64,000 bases of DNA from G963704535 sp963704535 (lineage in GTDB: Bacteria > Chloroflexota > Chloroflexia > Chloroflexales > Roseiflexaceae). Both the position numbers and the translations under genes were made by a program. The notes beneath the pieces were generated by a model that was not told the origin of the DNA, ran no database searches, and saw only the letters and a program-made list of their open reading frames with translations. The stretch covers positions 2,542,001 through 2,606,000 of the forward strand of contig OY969916.1 in NCBI GenBank assembly GCA_963704535.1. Direction: 5' to 3'. Positions 1 to 9,511 of the stretch are shown here, piece by piece; position 1 is the stretch's first letter; every line of letters begins with the position of its first letter.

Positions 1-934
1 CGCTCAACATCTCTTTTGGCACGGTGGTCACAAAGATCGTCCACTCCGCAACTGCCATCTGCACCGCATTCGGCTGCCGTCCTCGCCGCTTGGCTTCCTC
101 TCGCAACCGTCGCCGCCGCCCGTCAGCCACTTCCTGCGACACTCTCAACGCCAGCAACCGGCACGGCAACTGCTTCTTGGCACCCAAGCGAATTGGCACA
201 TCCACTGTGGTACTCTGTTGCGCGGCCAACAACTTCGGCAGATCCAGGCGCTGACCGTCCTGGTCGCTGATGATGGTAGTAATTTGCGGTCGCGTCAGCC
301 AGTAGCCTTTGTCCTGACCAATGCTACGCAACACCTCCAGGTCGAAAAAGCCCAAGTCGGCGATCCGCAAGGCGCCTGCTGGGATGGGTGCTTCCTGCAC
401 TTGCAGCGCGCGAGCCGAAGTCAGTCCGTGATCGGTGTCGGGACCAAGCAAGGCGCCAGTCGAGAGTTCGAGGCGCAGGCTGAGTTTCAAGCGCGCAACC
501 GTATCACTGTGAGTATTCTGGTTGCCGCTGCCGCGCCAGATATGCGAGAGGGAGGAGGGCAAGCCGACCAGGGAGCTATCCTGGATGTAGACGCCGTTGA
601 AGCGCGAGAGCAGAGGGAGGGCGACAGGGTCAGCAGCCAGGAGGGTGGTAGTGGCGGCATCGAGCACCTCGAGCAAACAGGCGGCGCCGACCTCACTCAA
701 GCGCTGGTCGAGGCCTTGGGGAGAAATCGAGAGGCCCAAGCAGGCAGCGGTCTGGGCCAGTTCTTCGCGCGTGGCTTGCGGGTTGGACAGAAAGCCCAAG
801 ACCAGGGTCTGAGTGAACAGCGCACCAGTCATTTTGGAGCAGCGTTGCACGAAGCCAGTGGCGCGTGCGGCAGTATCGGCCACGGTTGTTAGAACGGTTT
901 GCATGGCCTGTGTCACCTGTGGTATGGTTGCCAT
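1..934 (-). CDS. IS4-family-type DDE transposase, 3' part cut by window edge
   Basis: An open frame of 311 codons reads from ATG at 934 to the left edge without a stop, so the C-terminus lies outside the window. AAGGAG sits 7 nt before the ATG. The protein has a helical N-terminal region, then a first catalytic-type Asp in YIQDSS (about residue 119) and a second in RIADLGFFDLE (about 193), followed by WTIFVTTVP near the edge. This order is that of IS4/IS1634-like transposases, in which a YREK box with the catalytic Glu follows; that part is not visible here. The enzyme would cut and rejoin the ends of its own insertion sequence. No accessory gene is seen. The family is clear from layout; the subgroup is not determined. 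Confidence 0.8.
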   Translation of the reverse strand, partial: MATIPQVTQAMQTVLTTVADTAARATGFVQRCSKMTGALFTQTLVLGFLSNPQATREELAQTAACLGLSISPQGLDQRLSEVGAACLLEVLDAATTTLLAADPVALPLLSRFNGVYIQDSSLVGLPSSLSHIWRGSGNQNTHSDTVARLKLSLRLELSTGALLGPDTDHGLTSARALQVQEAPIPAGALRIADLGFFDLEVLRSIGQDKGYWLTRPQITTIISDQDGQRLDLPKLLAAQQSTTVDVPIRLGAKKQLPCRLLALRVSQEVADGRRRRLREEAKRRGRQPNAVQMAVAEWTIFVTTVPKEMLS

Positions 935-935
935 T

Positions 936-1003
936 GGGAGGCTCCTTGCATCATATGAGTGTTATCTATCGGACATGATGCCACAGGAGCCTCCTGCTGT
1001 CAG
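936..1003. mobile_element. probable 5' end of the IS4-type element (hairpin)
   Basis: Just upstream of the transposase start, GGAGGCTCCT (937-946) is matched by AGGAGCCTCC (985-994), giving 10-bp inverted arms around a 38-nt AT-richer spacer. The sequence then reads tgctgtcag before ordinary intergenic DNA. I infer that the outer end of the IS lies near 1003. The second end is outside the window, so terminal repeats and target duplication cannot be checked. Confidence 0.45.
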
Positions 1004-1020
1004 ATTAGCTTGATAGATAT

Positions 1021-1165
1021 AGGCGACCCTTCCGGTCGCCCTGCGGTGGGGAACGTTGCCAGCGATGACAGCGCGTTGCCGATCATCGCCATCAGCGCGG
1101 GCGACCGGAAGGGTCGCCCCTACGTTTCGCGGATCGCGATGATTGGCAATGCCCCTACGGTTCGC
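1021..1165. repeat. GGGCGACC/GGTCGCCC palindromic repeat cluster
   Basis: Short palindromes of the form gcgacccttccggtcgcc (1023-1040) and gcgaccggaagggtcgcc (1101-1118) are separated by unique DNA. The tail gcccctacg recurs (1115-1124 and near 1150). Related sequence recurs between 50395 and 50640. No coding gene is convincing between 935 and 1283; the stretch holds the IS end and these repeats. Confidence 0.6.
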
Positions 1166-1283
1166 TGAATACGATGATCGGCAACGCCACGTCCTCCTCA
1201 TCGACAGCGTGAGCTATGCTGTGGCTCGTGCGTCACAGATCGTAGAGGCGGCACACCAAGCGCGCGAACACAAGGAGGCTGCG

Positions 1284-1808
1284 ATGGTTCGAATCCTGGC
1301 GCTGATCTTCCTGGCAGCCCTGGTGCTGGGCGGCTGCGGCTCCTCGGCCATGTCAACGGGGGGCGCGGCGGCCACCGTGCGGCCGGCCGTGCCGAGCGCG
1401 CAGCCGACCGCCGCTCCGGCGCCGGCGGCCGGGGCCACTGCTACGACCGACGATTGTCCCATCACACAGGCGATCAAGGACCAGCCGCCCAAGGACCCTC
1501 ATGCCGATCCCTTCGCTCTGAGCTACTGGTACATCAACGCCGACCGCACGCTCTGGGTCAGTCTGTCGGACAACCAGTCCTGGGCAACCGGCGGCGAGAA
1601 AGTGATCTGGATTCGGCCGCAGGGCACCCAGCTTGTGGTCAGCGGGCAGCGGCTTGACGGCGAGGCGCCGCAGCTCCAAGCCCACATCCCGTGCTGCTAC
1701 CCGACCGGGTTCCAGGTCACGGGCCTGACGTTCCCGACCGGCGGCTGCTGGGAGGTAACGGCGCAGGCCGGAAAGAGCGAGCTGCGCGTCATCACCTGGG
1801 TGAGGTGA
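1284..1808 (+). CDS. small secreted lipoprotein of unknown function
   Basis: 174 residues. The ATG at 1284 follows AAGGAGG with a short spacer; longer in-frame starts from 1143 lack such a site and would bury the signal peptide. The N-terminus MVRILALIFLAALVLGGCGS is a type II signal with lipobox LGGC, so the mature protein should be lipid-anchored outside the membrane. A low-complexity Ala/Pro/Thr linker follows (about residues 25-65), then a compact domain of about 110 residues containing SYWYINADRTLWVSLSD, a Cys-Cys pair (HIPCCYPTGFQ) and GGCWEVTAQAG near the end. The CW-V--AG ending resembles small lipoproteins annotated as hypothetical in Chloroflexota. I do not recognise a function. It stands alone between repeats. 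Confidence 0.75.
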   Translation: MVRILALIFLAALVLGGCGSSAMSTGGAAATVRPAVPSAQPTAAPAPAAGATATTDDCPITQAIKDQPPKDPHADPFALSYWYINADRTLWVSLSDNQSWATGGEKVIWIRPQGTQLVVSGQRLDGEAPQLQAHIPCCYPTGFQVTGLTFPTGGCWEVTAQAGKSELRVITWVR

Positions 1809-1842
1809 GGGACGCAGAAAAACCAAATTGTCCCATTACATC

Positions 1843-1902
1843 TGTGTTGCGTGTTGCGTATTGCGTGGTCTGGCGCACGCAATACGCAACACGCAATACG
1901 TA
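1843..1902. repeat. heptanucleotide palindrome (CGTGTTG type)
   Basis: Tandem CGTGTTG/CGTATTG units form the left arm (1843-1868) and their complements the right arm (about 1874-1902), around a loop reading gtctggcgcac. The same design recurs at 57601-57654 with a very similar loop (gttcgacgcac). It lies between the lipoprotein stop and the methyltransferase start, so it may act as a transcript-end hairpin. Confidence 0.8.
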
Positions 1903-1947
1903 AGTCGGCTATAATGTTGGGCGAGCTGCAATCGAGAGGAGCCCACG

Positions 1948-2735
1948 ATGCCCGACCTACCGCCCTTCCTGCTCGCCGATGGCCGCCTCGACTGGGAGGC
2001 GCTGTTCCAGATCTACGAGTTCGAGCAGTACCGCGAGTACGCCGACGAGCTAACCCGCAACGAGGCCGACTTCATTGAGATGGCGCTGGATCTGCGCGAG
2101 GATGCGGCCGTGCTGGATGTGGCCTGTGGCGGCGGCCGGCACGCGCTTGAGCTGGCCCGGCGCGGCTACTCGGTCGAGGGGGTGGACTCGAGCGCGACGC
2201 TGGTGGCCTACGCCGCGCTCTGCGCCTACGAGGATGCCACACGCGCGCGCTTCGTCCAGGGCGATATGCGCGAGCTTGGCTACGAGCGGCAGTTCGACGC
2301 CACGCTGGTGATGAACAGTAGCCTGGGCTTCTTCGACGACGTCGGCAACCGCGCCACGCTGACCAAGGTGGCTCGGACGCTGGTCGACGGCGGCGGCTGC
2401 TGCTCCAGTGCCTCAACCCTTACCAGATCGACCGTTACTTGCAGGGCTTCCGCGCCGGCTGGCACCAGATCGCCGGCGGCTACCTGCTGCGCGAGGCGCG
2501 CTTCGAGCCGCGCACGGCGACACTGCGGATCGACTACCGCTACGTGCTGCCGGAGCACGGCGTCGAGGCCCAGCACCCCGGCGACCGCATCCGGCTCTAC
2601 GGCTACCCGGAGCTGGCCGAGATGCTCAAGGCGTGCGGGCTGCGGCCGATCTCGGTGTTCGGCGACGCGATCACGCCGGCGGTGCCGTTCGAGGAGCAGA
2701 GCCAGTGGCAGGTGATCGTGGCGGCGCGGGGGTGA
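1948..2735 (+). pseudogene. class I SAM-dependent methyltransferase, frameshifted
   Basis: The first part (from ATG 1948) carries the SAM-binding motif I AVLDVACGGGRHALELA (about residues 49-65), an acidic loop EGVDSS, and VQGDMRELGYERQFDATLV. This is a class I Rossmann methyltransferase of the small 260-residue type. After TLVDGGG (about 2390) this frame degenerates. The sequence continues perfectly in another frame as RLLLQCLNPYQIDRYLQGF and on to the stop at 2733-2735. A single lost base in the run ggcggcggc (2388-2396) explains it. The repaired protein would be about 262 residues, normal for the family. The methyl acceptor is unknown. The rest of the reading frame is intact, so either a sequencing error or a very recent mutation is possible. 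Confidence 0.75.
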
Positions 2736-2743
2736 TGAGGAGA

Positions 2744-2820
2744 GGGGGTGAAAGGGTGAAAGGGTGAAGGGGTGAAGCCCCTTCACCCTTTCACCCTTTC
2801 ACCCTTTCACCCCTTCATCT
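2744..2820. repeat. octanucleotide palindrome (GGTGAAAG / CTTTCACC)
   Basis: Tandem 8-nt units ggtgaaag on the left are mirrored by ctttcacc units on the right, meeting at ggtgaagccccttcacc. It fills the gap between the convergent methyltransferase and sugar dehydrogenase genes, the place expected for a two-way terminator. It ends in ttcatcttgtcac, which shares units with the ACAAGATG repeats elsewhere. Confidence 0.8.
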
Positions 2821-2822
2821 TG

Positions 2823-4109
<1,287 letters not shown>

Positions 4110-4136
4110 AGGTCTCCTATGAGTTAAGGGAGGGGC

Positions 4137-4159
4137 TTGGGGAGGGCGGCCCTCCCCAA
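4137..4159. repeat. GC-rich hairpin upstream of the sugar dehydrogenase
   Basis: TTGGGGAGGG (4137-4146) pairs with CCCTCCCCAA (4150-4159) around a 3-nt loop. The same gggagggc-gccctccc core is duplicated at 62579-62670. It lies 27 nt upstream of the dehydrogenase start codon. Confidence 0.6.
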
Positions 4160-4300
4160 AACCCCACCTCTCCACTCCACAAATTGTGGTCACATTCAGA
4201 TCTATCTTATAGACGCCGCGGCGTGGTGATCATCACTGGGCCGCCTGTGTAGGAGCCCATGGAAGATCGAGGATTGGCAAAAATCGGGCCACGAGTTATT

Positions 4301-4357
4301 GGAAAGGGGGAGTTTGAGGGGCTTCCCCCTCAAACTCCCCCTTTTCAGACAGCCTCT
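4301..4357. repeat. G-rich hairpin element (GGGGGAGTTTGAGGGG type)
   Basis: gaaagggggagtttgagggg pairs with ccccctcaaactccccct across a loop of a few bases. It is followed by tttcagacagcctct, the same end as the 32898-32998 element. It touches the stop codon of the P450 gene and would work as its terminator. It appears to be a half copy lacking the spacer half. Confidence 0.75.
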
Positions 4358-5616
4358 TAAGCCACGTAGCGCGCCCGCTCGAATGTCACCGGCAGGGCAG
4401 TCAGGCCGCGCACGTTGAGAGTCGGGCGCCAGGTGAGCGTCGCGGAGGCAAGCTGGAGCCCCGACAAGCGGCGCAGCAGGGTCGGGAAGGCAACCTGGGC
4501 CTCTAAGCGGGCCAGCGGCGCGCCGAGACAGAAGTGGATGCCGTGCCCAAAGGCGATGTGGCTGTTCGCGTTGTGGCGCCGGATGTCAAGCCGATCGGGG
4601 TCGGGGAACTGCGCCGGATCGCGGTTGGCCGCGCTGATGTAGGGGAGGATCTTCTGGCCTGCGCGAATAACCTGCCCGCCGATCTCCAGATCGACTGCGG
4701 CCGAGCGCCAGACAAACTGGACTGGACTCTCGTAACGTAAGAACTCCTCGATAGCGGCGGGGGCCAGGATCGGGTCAGCCGCGAGTTGTTGGTATTGGTC
4801 GGGGTGGCGCAGCAGCGCGAGCAAGCCATTGCCGAGCAAATTCATGGTGGTTTCGTGCCCGGCGAACAGCAGCAGCACGCAGGAAGAGATCAGTTCCTGC
4901 TCGCCAAGCGTCTCGCCCTGCTCCTTGGCGGCAAGCAGGCCGCTGATCAGATCATCCTGCGGGGCACGCCGGCGATCGGCGATAATCGCGCGGAGGTAGG
5001 CAGACATGTCGAGGACCGCCTGGTGCATGTCTTCGACCGCCGCTCGCTGGCCCTGCTGCATGCCAAGGAGGAAATATGTAGATATCGTCTGCGACCAGGC
5101 GCGCAGCAGGTTTCGGTCCTGTGCGGGCACACCCAGCAATTCGGCGATGACCATGGCCGGAAGTGGGTAGGCGAAGTCCTGAATCACCTCGATCTGTTCG
5201 CTGTCCTGGAGCGCGTCGAGCAGCTCGTCGGTGATCGCCTGGATGCGCGGGCGCAGATTCTCGACCAGGCGCGGCTTGAACCCGGCGTTCAGCAGGTGCC
5301 GCAACCGCCGGTGATCCGGCGGGTCGCTCCCCACGATCCACGAGGAGAGGAAGCTGCGGATCATGGTCCATTGCGTCTGGAGATCGTCGGGCATTGTCGC
5401 CAGCACGCGTGTATCCATATGGCCGGAAATGATGCGCGGGTCGGTCAGGAGCGCTTTGGTATCGGCGTAGCGAGTCAAGAGCCAGGCATTGAAGCGATCA
5501 TTCCAGTGGACGGGGACTTCATCGCGCATCCGGCGATACACCGGGTAGGGGTCGGCTAGCGCCGTGGGGGTGAGCAGATTGTAGGGGTCCGACGCGGCTG
5601 GGGTTGGGTTAGACAT
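4357..5616 (-). CDS. cytochrome P450 (soluble bacterial class)
   Basis: 419 residues from ATG 5616, with AGGAG 7 nt upstream; an earlier in-frame ATG at 5634 is less well placed. The sequence shows the I-helix oxygen-binding block LLFAGHETTMN (about residue 249), the K-helix ExxR in EEFLRYESP, and the haem-ligand loop FGHGIHFCLGAPLAR with its Cys near residue 362. The length and the absence of a membrane anchor fit soluble CYP enzymes that take electrons from a ferredoxin or flavodoxin. No redox partner gene is adjacent. The substrate is unknown. It has the same orientation as the glycosyltransferase upstream but is separated from it by a hairpin element, so it is probably a separate transcript. 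Confidence 0.92.
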   Translation of the reverse strand: MSNPTPAASDPYNLLTPTALADPYPVYRRMRDEVPVHWNDRFNAWLLTRYADTKALLTDPRIISGHMDTRVLATMPDDLQTQWTMIRSFLSSWIVGSDPPDHRRLRHLLNAGFKPRLVENLRPRIQAITDELLDALQDSEQIEVIQDFAYPLPAMVIAELLGVPAQDRNLLRAWSQTISTYFLLGMQQGQRAAVEDMHQAVLDMSAYLRAIIADRRRAPQDDLISGLLAAKEQGETLGEQELISSCVLLLFAGHETTMNLLGNGLLALLRHPDQYQQLAADPILAPAAIEEFLRYESPVQFVWRSAAVDLEIGGQVIRAGQKILPYISAANRDPAQFPDPDRLDIRRHNANSHIAFGHGIHFCLGAPLARLEAQVAFPTLLRRLSGLQLASATLTWRPTLNVRGLTALPVTFERARYVA

Positions 5617-5642
5617 AGGATCTCCTTTCGCCAAAGGTGCTC

Positions 5643-5704
5643 TTCTACTTTACAATGTGGGAGGGAGAAGACTGAGGGGGCTACCCCCTCAAACCCCCTT
5701 TTTC
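5643..5704. repeat. hairpin element overlapping the glycosyltransferase 3' end
   Basis: ttctactttacaatgtggg is followed by gagggagaagactgaggggg and the hairpin gggggctaccccctcaaaccccc. The same series, in reverse orientation, is found at 39758-39845 and 52905-52995. The element supplies the last few codons and the TGA stop of the gene that ends at 5689. Confidence 0.7.
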
Positions 5705-6960
5705 CAGTTGACCAGCTCGGCGTAGACGGCACGGACCTGGGCGTACTTATAGTCCCAGGTCAGCTCGCGCAGTACCTTGGCGCGGCCGGCGTCGCCCAGC
5801 CGCTGGGCTTCGGCGCGGTCGGTGAGCAGCCGCGCGATCGCGCCGGCCAGCGCCGCCACATCGCCGAAGGGTACCAGCAGCCCATCGCGCCCATCGTTGA
5901 TCACGTCGGGGACACCGCCGGCCCGCGCGCCGATCACCGGCAGCCCGTAGCACCACGCCTCCAGGTAGACGATCCCGAATGAGTTGGTGCGCGAGGGCAG
6001 GGCCAGCAGGTCGGCCGCTGCCAGCGCGTCGCGCTTAACCTCGTCGGGCGCGTAGGGCAGCAGCCGGATGCGCGAACGGGTCTCCTCCGGCAGCCGCTCG
6101 TAGAATTGGCTGAAGTGGGCCAGCGGGGCGCCGATCAGCGCCAGCGTGGCCGGGCTGCCCTGGGCCCACAGCCGCCGCATGGCCTCGACCACGTCGATCG
6201 TGCCCTTGTCGCGGGCCATCGCGCCGACGGCCAGCACCAGCGGCCCGGCGACCCGCTGCTCGGCCCGGAAGCGGGCGCCGTCGCCGCCCAGGACCTCAGC
6301 CGGCGTCACGCCCACGCCGATGCGCCGCATCCGCTCGCGCGGCACCCCGCGCGCGGCCAGCTCGTCGGTCTCCAGCCCGGTCATGGTGATCACCCGGTCG
6401 CTGCGCCGGAGCAAGTCGATCTGGTGGCGCATGCTGTAGTAGCGCAGGATCGAGCGGTCGCCCGGCACGCCCAGGTGGACAAACGGCGTGCAGACGAACG
6501 GCACGCCCTGGCGCCGGGCGTAATCGAACGCCGGCAGGATGGCGAAGTCGAGGGTGATATTGGTGGTGTGGACCAGGTCGAAGGGCTCGGCGTGGCCAGC
6601 CAGGAAGCGGTGCATGTCGGGCAGCCGCGGGGTCAGCAGCGCGAGCCGGCGCAGCAGCGGCGCCGTTCCCGGCACGCGGGCGATCTCAACCATCAGCCGG
6701 CGCAGGAGCGGGTAGAGCAGCGGCGGGCCGGGCAGCCGGCGCACTGGCAGCCGTACAATACGAACGCCGCCATGGCGCTCTTCGAGCCGCTCGACGCGGC
6801 GGCGGCCAGGCGCCCAGAAGTGCTCCAGATCGTAGGCATCGGTCGCCAGCACGGTGACGGCGTGGCCCTCGCGTGCCAGGCGCTCGCCGATCTCGACAAA
6901 ATAGCGCGCGGCGCCGCTGGCGACCGGGTAGTAAAGCTGGACGACGTGTAATATACGCAT
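5689..6960 (-). CDS. GT4-type glycosyltransferase
   Basis: 423 residues from ATG 6960. The N-terminal Rossmann half begins MRILHVVQLYYPVASGAARY, with the GxxR/Y loop typical of GT-B acceptor domains. The C-terminal half has VLAVGAMARDKGTIDVVEAM and the nucleotide-sugar site SRTNSFGIVYLEAWCYGLPV (E-x7-E type) followed by GGVPDVINDGRDGLLVPFGD. This is the retaining GT4 fold, which transfers a hexose from a nucleotide sugar to a lipid, polysaccharide or small molecule; donor and acceptor cannot be read. The last residues (KKGV) and the stop codon come from a repeat element. Twelve bases separate its start from the propeller lipoprotein gene, so these two may be co-transcribed. Confidence 0.88.
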   Translation of the reverse strand: MRILHVVQLYYPVASGAARYFVEIGERLAREGHAVTVLATDAYDLEHFWAPGRRRVERLEERHGGVRIVRLPVRRLPGPPLLYPLLRRLMVEIARVPGTAPLLRRLALLTPRLPDMHRFLAGHAEPFDLVHTTNITLDFAILPAFDYARRQGVPFVCTPFVHLGVPGDRSILRYYSMRHQIDLLRRSDRVITMTGLETDELAARGVPRERMRRIGVGVTPAEVLGGDGARFRAEQRVAGPLVLAVGAMARDKGTIDVVEAMRRLWAQGSPATLALIGAPLAHFSQFYERLPEETRSRIRLLPYAPDEVKRDALAAADLLALPSRTNSFGIVYLEAWCYGLPVIGARAGGVPDVINDGRDGLLVPFGDVAALAGAIARLLTDRAEAQRLGDAGRAKVLRELTWDYKYAQVRAVYAELVNWKKGV

Positions 6961-6972
6961 CCGTCTATCCGC

Positions 6973-8091
6973 TCACTTTCCCCACGCCACCCCTGAGTTG
7001 GCGTCGATCCCGATTTCCTTCGTGATCTGCCGCAGCTCACCGGCGCGTACGGTTCCATCGGCGCTGGCCTGGAGTTCAGCGACCCACAGGTCGAAGGACT
7101 GGCCGCCGGATCCGATCGCCAGGAACGCCAGCAGCCGGCCGTCGGGCGAGAAGGCCGGGGCGCGGGCCGTGCCGAGGTCGGTCAGCCGGGCCGGCGCGCC
7201 GCCCTGGGCCGGCATGACGAAGATGTCGGTGCCGCCGGATGAGCGGGCGGCGAAGGCGAGCCAGCGCCCATCGGGCGAGAAGGCCGGGTCGTAGCTCTGC
7301 TCCGGCGCGCTGGGCAGCGGCTCGGTCGTGGCATCGGGTAGGGCGTAGCGGTACAGCAGCGCGGCGCCAGGTCCGGCCGGCCCATACGCAAAGACGATCG
7401 CGGTGCCATCAGGCGCGTAGGCCAGCCGGCCCACGTGCCCGCCCACATCGGCGTAGAGCAGCGCTCGCAGGCCGCCCGCGCGCGACGGCGTGACGAACAG
7501 ACCCAGGTGGTAGTCGGTCGCCGGCGAGCCGAACGGCGGGCTGTCCTGCGCGGCGAAGGCGATCTGGCTGCCGTCGGGCGAGAAGGCCGGGTAGAACGCC
7601 CACGTGGTATCGTAAATACGCTCGTAGCTGTGCAGCGGGTTGGCCGAGCCATTGTTCGTCAGCGCCAGCGGCTCGCCGCCGCTCGACGGCGCCACCACCA
7701 GGTCGCTGTAGCTCTCGCCGCGCCGGATGTAGGCGATGCGGGTGCCGTCAGGCGACCAGGCGGGCTGAGAGGCGTCGCCGGTGCTGGTGAGTTGGCGGCC
7801 ACCGTCGCCCTGCCACAGCCACAGATCGCCGCCCTTGGCAAACAGCAGTCGTCCCGGCAGCGCCGCCCCCTCGGATACCACCGTCGGCGCCGGGCCGCCG
7901 GGCCGCGCGCTCGGCCCTGGGCCGAGCGGCAGCAGCGCCGGCTGGGGCGTCGGCTGGGCCGGCGCCGGCCCACAGGCCGCCAGTAGGAGCAGCAGGAGAC
8001 CGACCACCGACCACCGGCCACCGGCCACCGACCGCCGACCGCCGACAAGATGACAAGATGACAAGATGACAAGATGACCAGGATCACACAT
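6973..8091 (-). CDS. TolB-like WD40/PD40 propeller lipoprotein
   Basis: About 372 residues if the ATG at 8091 is used. The first 20 or so codons are then read from the ACAAGATG octanucleotide repeat, so the true start may be lower, for example GTG at 8028 giving a shorter signal peptide. A clear lipobox LLAAC follows a Leu-rich stretch. The mature part has at least five blades marked by PAWSPDGTRIAYI, PAFSPDGSQIAFAAQD, LAYAPDGTAIVFAYG, PAFSPDGRWLAFAARSS and PAFSPDGRLLAFL. These are PD40 repeats as in TolB and the propeller of prolyl oligopeptidases, but there is no peptidase domain. A ligand-binding or scaffold role at the cell surface is likely; nothing more specific is seen. Confidence 0.8.
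   Translation of the reverse strand: MCDPGHLVILSSCHLVGGRRSVAGGRWSVVGLLLLLLAACGPAPAQPTPQPALLPLGPGPSARPGGPAPTVVSEGAALPGRLLFAKGGDLWLWQGDGGRQLTSTGDASQPAWSPDGTRIAYIRRGESYSDLVVAPSSGGEPLALTNNGSANPLHSYERIYDTTWAFYPAFSPDGSQIAFAAQDSPPFGSPATDYHLGLFVTPSRAGGLRALLYADVGGHVGRLAYAPDGTAIVFAYGPAGPGAALLYRYALPDATTEPLPSAPEQSYDPAFSPDGRWLAFAARSSGGTDIFVMPAQGGAPARLTDLGTARAPAFSPDGRLLAFLAIGSGGQSFDLWVAELQASADGTVRAGELRQITKEIGIDANSGVAWGK
8043..8079. repeat. octanucleotide tandem repeat ACAAGATG
   Basis: Four consecutive copies of the 8-nt unit gacaagat follow a GGCGGTCGGTGG-like tract. The same unit is at 29492-29526 (opposite strand) and 49241-49298. It covers the start region of the propeller lipoprotein gene and makes the translation start uncertain. 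Confidence 0.85.
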
Positions 8092-8167
8092 CACGCATCA
8101 CGTTTCACGTGCCCAACGGCTTATCCGTTCTATCCGCTCCCTATCCGTTCCCTAAATCGTAAATTCA

Positions 8168-9217
8168 TTATCCTCGCTTGACCTTCCCGTTGTCAGCGGG
8201 CCGGCCATCCGCCGGGGCACGCGTGCGCCCCCGGCGCGACCCGAACCAGCCCAGCATGCGCTGCCAGACGTAGCGCGGCGGCCGGATCTCGGTGCGTAGT
8301 AGGTCGGATGAGAGCATCGGCGGCATCAAAGCCCGCAGCGCGCCGGGGACCGCCTCGAATGTCATTGGGGTCTGGCCGATATGATCGCCATCGACCTGGA
8401 CCGGCAGCGGCCCGCGCGTCACGACGGACACCGAGCGGGCGCGATGGTACTCGAGCTTGGGATCGAGCGTGTAGCGCTGCATCAGAATCGAGAGCAGCCG
8501 GAAGGGCGCGCCGCGCAGGCTATTGCCCTTGATCACGCATACATCCAGCAGCCCGTCGTCCAGGCTGGCGCGGGCTGTAATTTTGACGACGCCGCCATAG
8601 AGCTGGCTATTGCCGAGCACGACCATCAGCACCCGGCCGCGCACGGTCTTGCCGTCGATGCCGATCCGGGCGCGGGTGCCGCGGAAGCTCCAGGCCATGC
8701 TGAAGGCGCGGAACAGGTAGGCGAAGATCCCCAGGCGGCGCTTCTCATTGGCGCGCACCTCGGCCGCCACGGCGGCGTCGAAGCCGACCCCAGCCATCAG
8801 CAGGAAGTAGCGCTCACCGGCGCGGCCAAGGTCGATCGTGCGGATCTGGGTATGCAGCAGCGCCTCGGCGGCGGCGCGCGGCTGGAGCGGTAGCCCGATC
8901 TCGCGCACCCACACGTTGACGGTGCCGATCGGCAGGGCGGCCAGCGCCGTCTGTGTGCCCACCAGCCCGTTGACGACCTCGTTGACCGTACCGTCGCCGC
9001 CGGCGGCGACGACCACATCGTAGCCCTGTGCGGCGGCCTCGCGCGCGATCCGCGTGCCGTCGCCAGGGCCGGTCGTCGGCCGCAGATCCACTGTCCAGCC
9101 ATGGTCGCGCCAGACATCCGTCGCGGCGTGGAGGTCCTGTTCGAGGCTGCTGGCCTGGCCGGCGATCGGGTTGAAGACAATCAGCGCGCGAATGTTGGCG
9201 AGGTAGGGTTCATGCAT
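8168..9217 (-). CDS. diacylglycerol kinase/sphingosine kinase-type lipid kinase
   Basis: 349 residues from ATG 9217; a TTG eight codons earlier is also open. The catalytic domain begins with the nucleotide loop IVFNPIAGQ and contains VVVAAGGDGTVNEVVNGLVG (about residues 60-80), the signature of the DAGK catalytic domain. The C-terminal beta-sandwich includes GVGFDAAVAAEV, a block LLDVCVIKGNS and QVDGDHIGQTPM near the end, as in YegS/DgkB-like proteins. Such enzymes phosphorylate diacylglycerol, sphingoid bases or related lipids at the cytoplasmic membrane face. There is no membrane segment. It is transcribed away from the haem-associated genes to its right. Confidence 0.88.
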   Translation of the reverse strand: MHEPYLANIRALIVFNPIAGQASSLEQDLHAATDVWRDHGWTVDLRPTTGPGDGTRIAREAAAQGYDVVVAAGGDGTVNEVVNGLVGTQTALAALPIGTVNVWVREIGLPLQPRAAAEALLHTQIRTIDLGRAGERYFLLMAGVGFDAAVAAEVRANEKRRLGIFAYLFRAFSMAWSFRGTRARIGIDGKTVRGRVLMVVLGNSQLYGGVVKITARASLDDGLLDVCVIKGNSLRGAPFRLLSILMQRYTLDPKLEYHRARSVSVVTRGPLPVQVDGDHIGQTPMTFEAVPGALRALMPPMLSSDLLRTEIRPPRYVWQRMLGWFGSRRGRTRAPADGRPADNGKVKRG

Positions 9218-9225
9218 GGGAGGTT

Positions 9226-9465
9226 GTGCAAGCAGCCACAAGCGTCATCACCGAGGCGGTAGTATACCACGTTATGCTGATTGTGCCGATCGAGTATACT
9301 GTCGACGGCGCGAAGCAGACCATTCAGATGCTGGCGCAGGCGCTGGGGCGGGAAACGCAGGGCGAGGAGTTGATCGCGCAGCTCGACCGCGACCTGGCGG
9401 GGGCGGCAGCGGCACAGTTGGACGCAGGTGCCTGGCACCGCGCAGACGCCCGCCGGGCAGAATAG
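9226..9465 (+). pseudogene. C-terminal remnant of an iron/haem ABC substrate-binding protein
   Basis: A short frame contains LIVPIEYTVDGAKQTIQMLA followed by ALGRETQGEELIAQLDRDLAG. This matches the hinge helix region of FecB/HmuT-class periplasmic binding proteins (the type with an IxxLxxxLGRExxAxxLI helix). The rest of such a protein, about 250 residues, is missing, because the lipid-kinase start lies directly upstream in the other direction. The end becomes low-complexity. I judge it a decayed fragment. It is followed 47 nt later by an IsdG-like gene, which supports a former haem-uptake context. The match is from memory of the family, so confidence is moderate. Confidence 0.45.
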
Positions 9466-9511
9466 GCACATTATTACGACGGTTTCTGACAATCGCGCAG
9501 GAGGAAAGCCA

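Noticed and set aside
218..892. Plus-strand open frame near the left end
   Set aside because: Shadow of the IS4-type transposase on the minus strand, which is open to the window edge.
1143..1283. Upstream extension of the small lipoprotein gene
   Set aside because: It would place 47 hydrophilic residues before a clear lipoprotein signal peptide; the ATG at 1284 has a strong ribosome site.
9226..9465. Intact small gene of 79 codons
   Set aside because: Lacks a ribosome site and an N-terminus; the conserved part is only the helix region of a much larger binding protein and the end is low-complexity.
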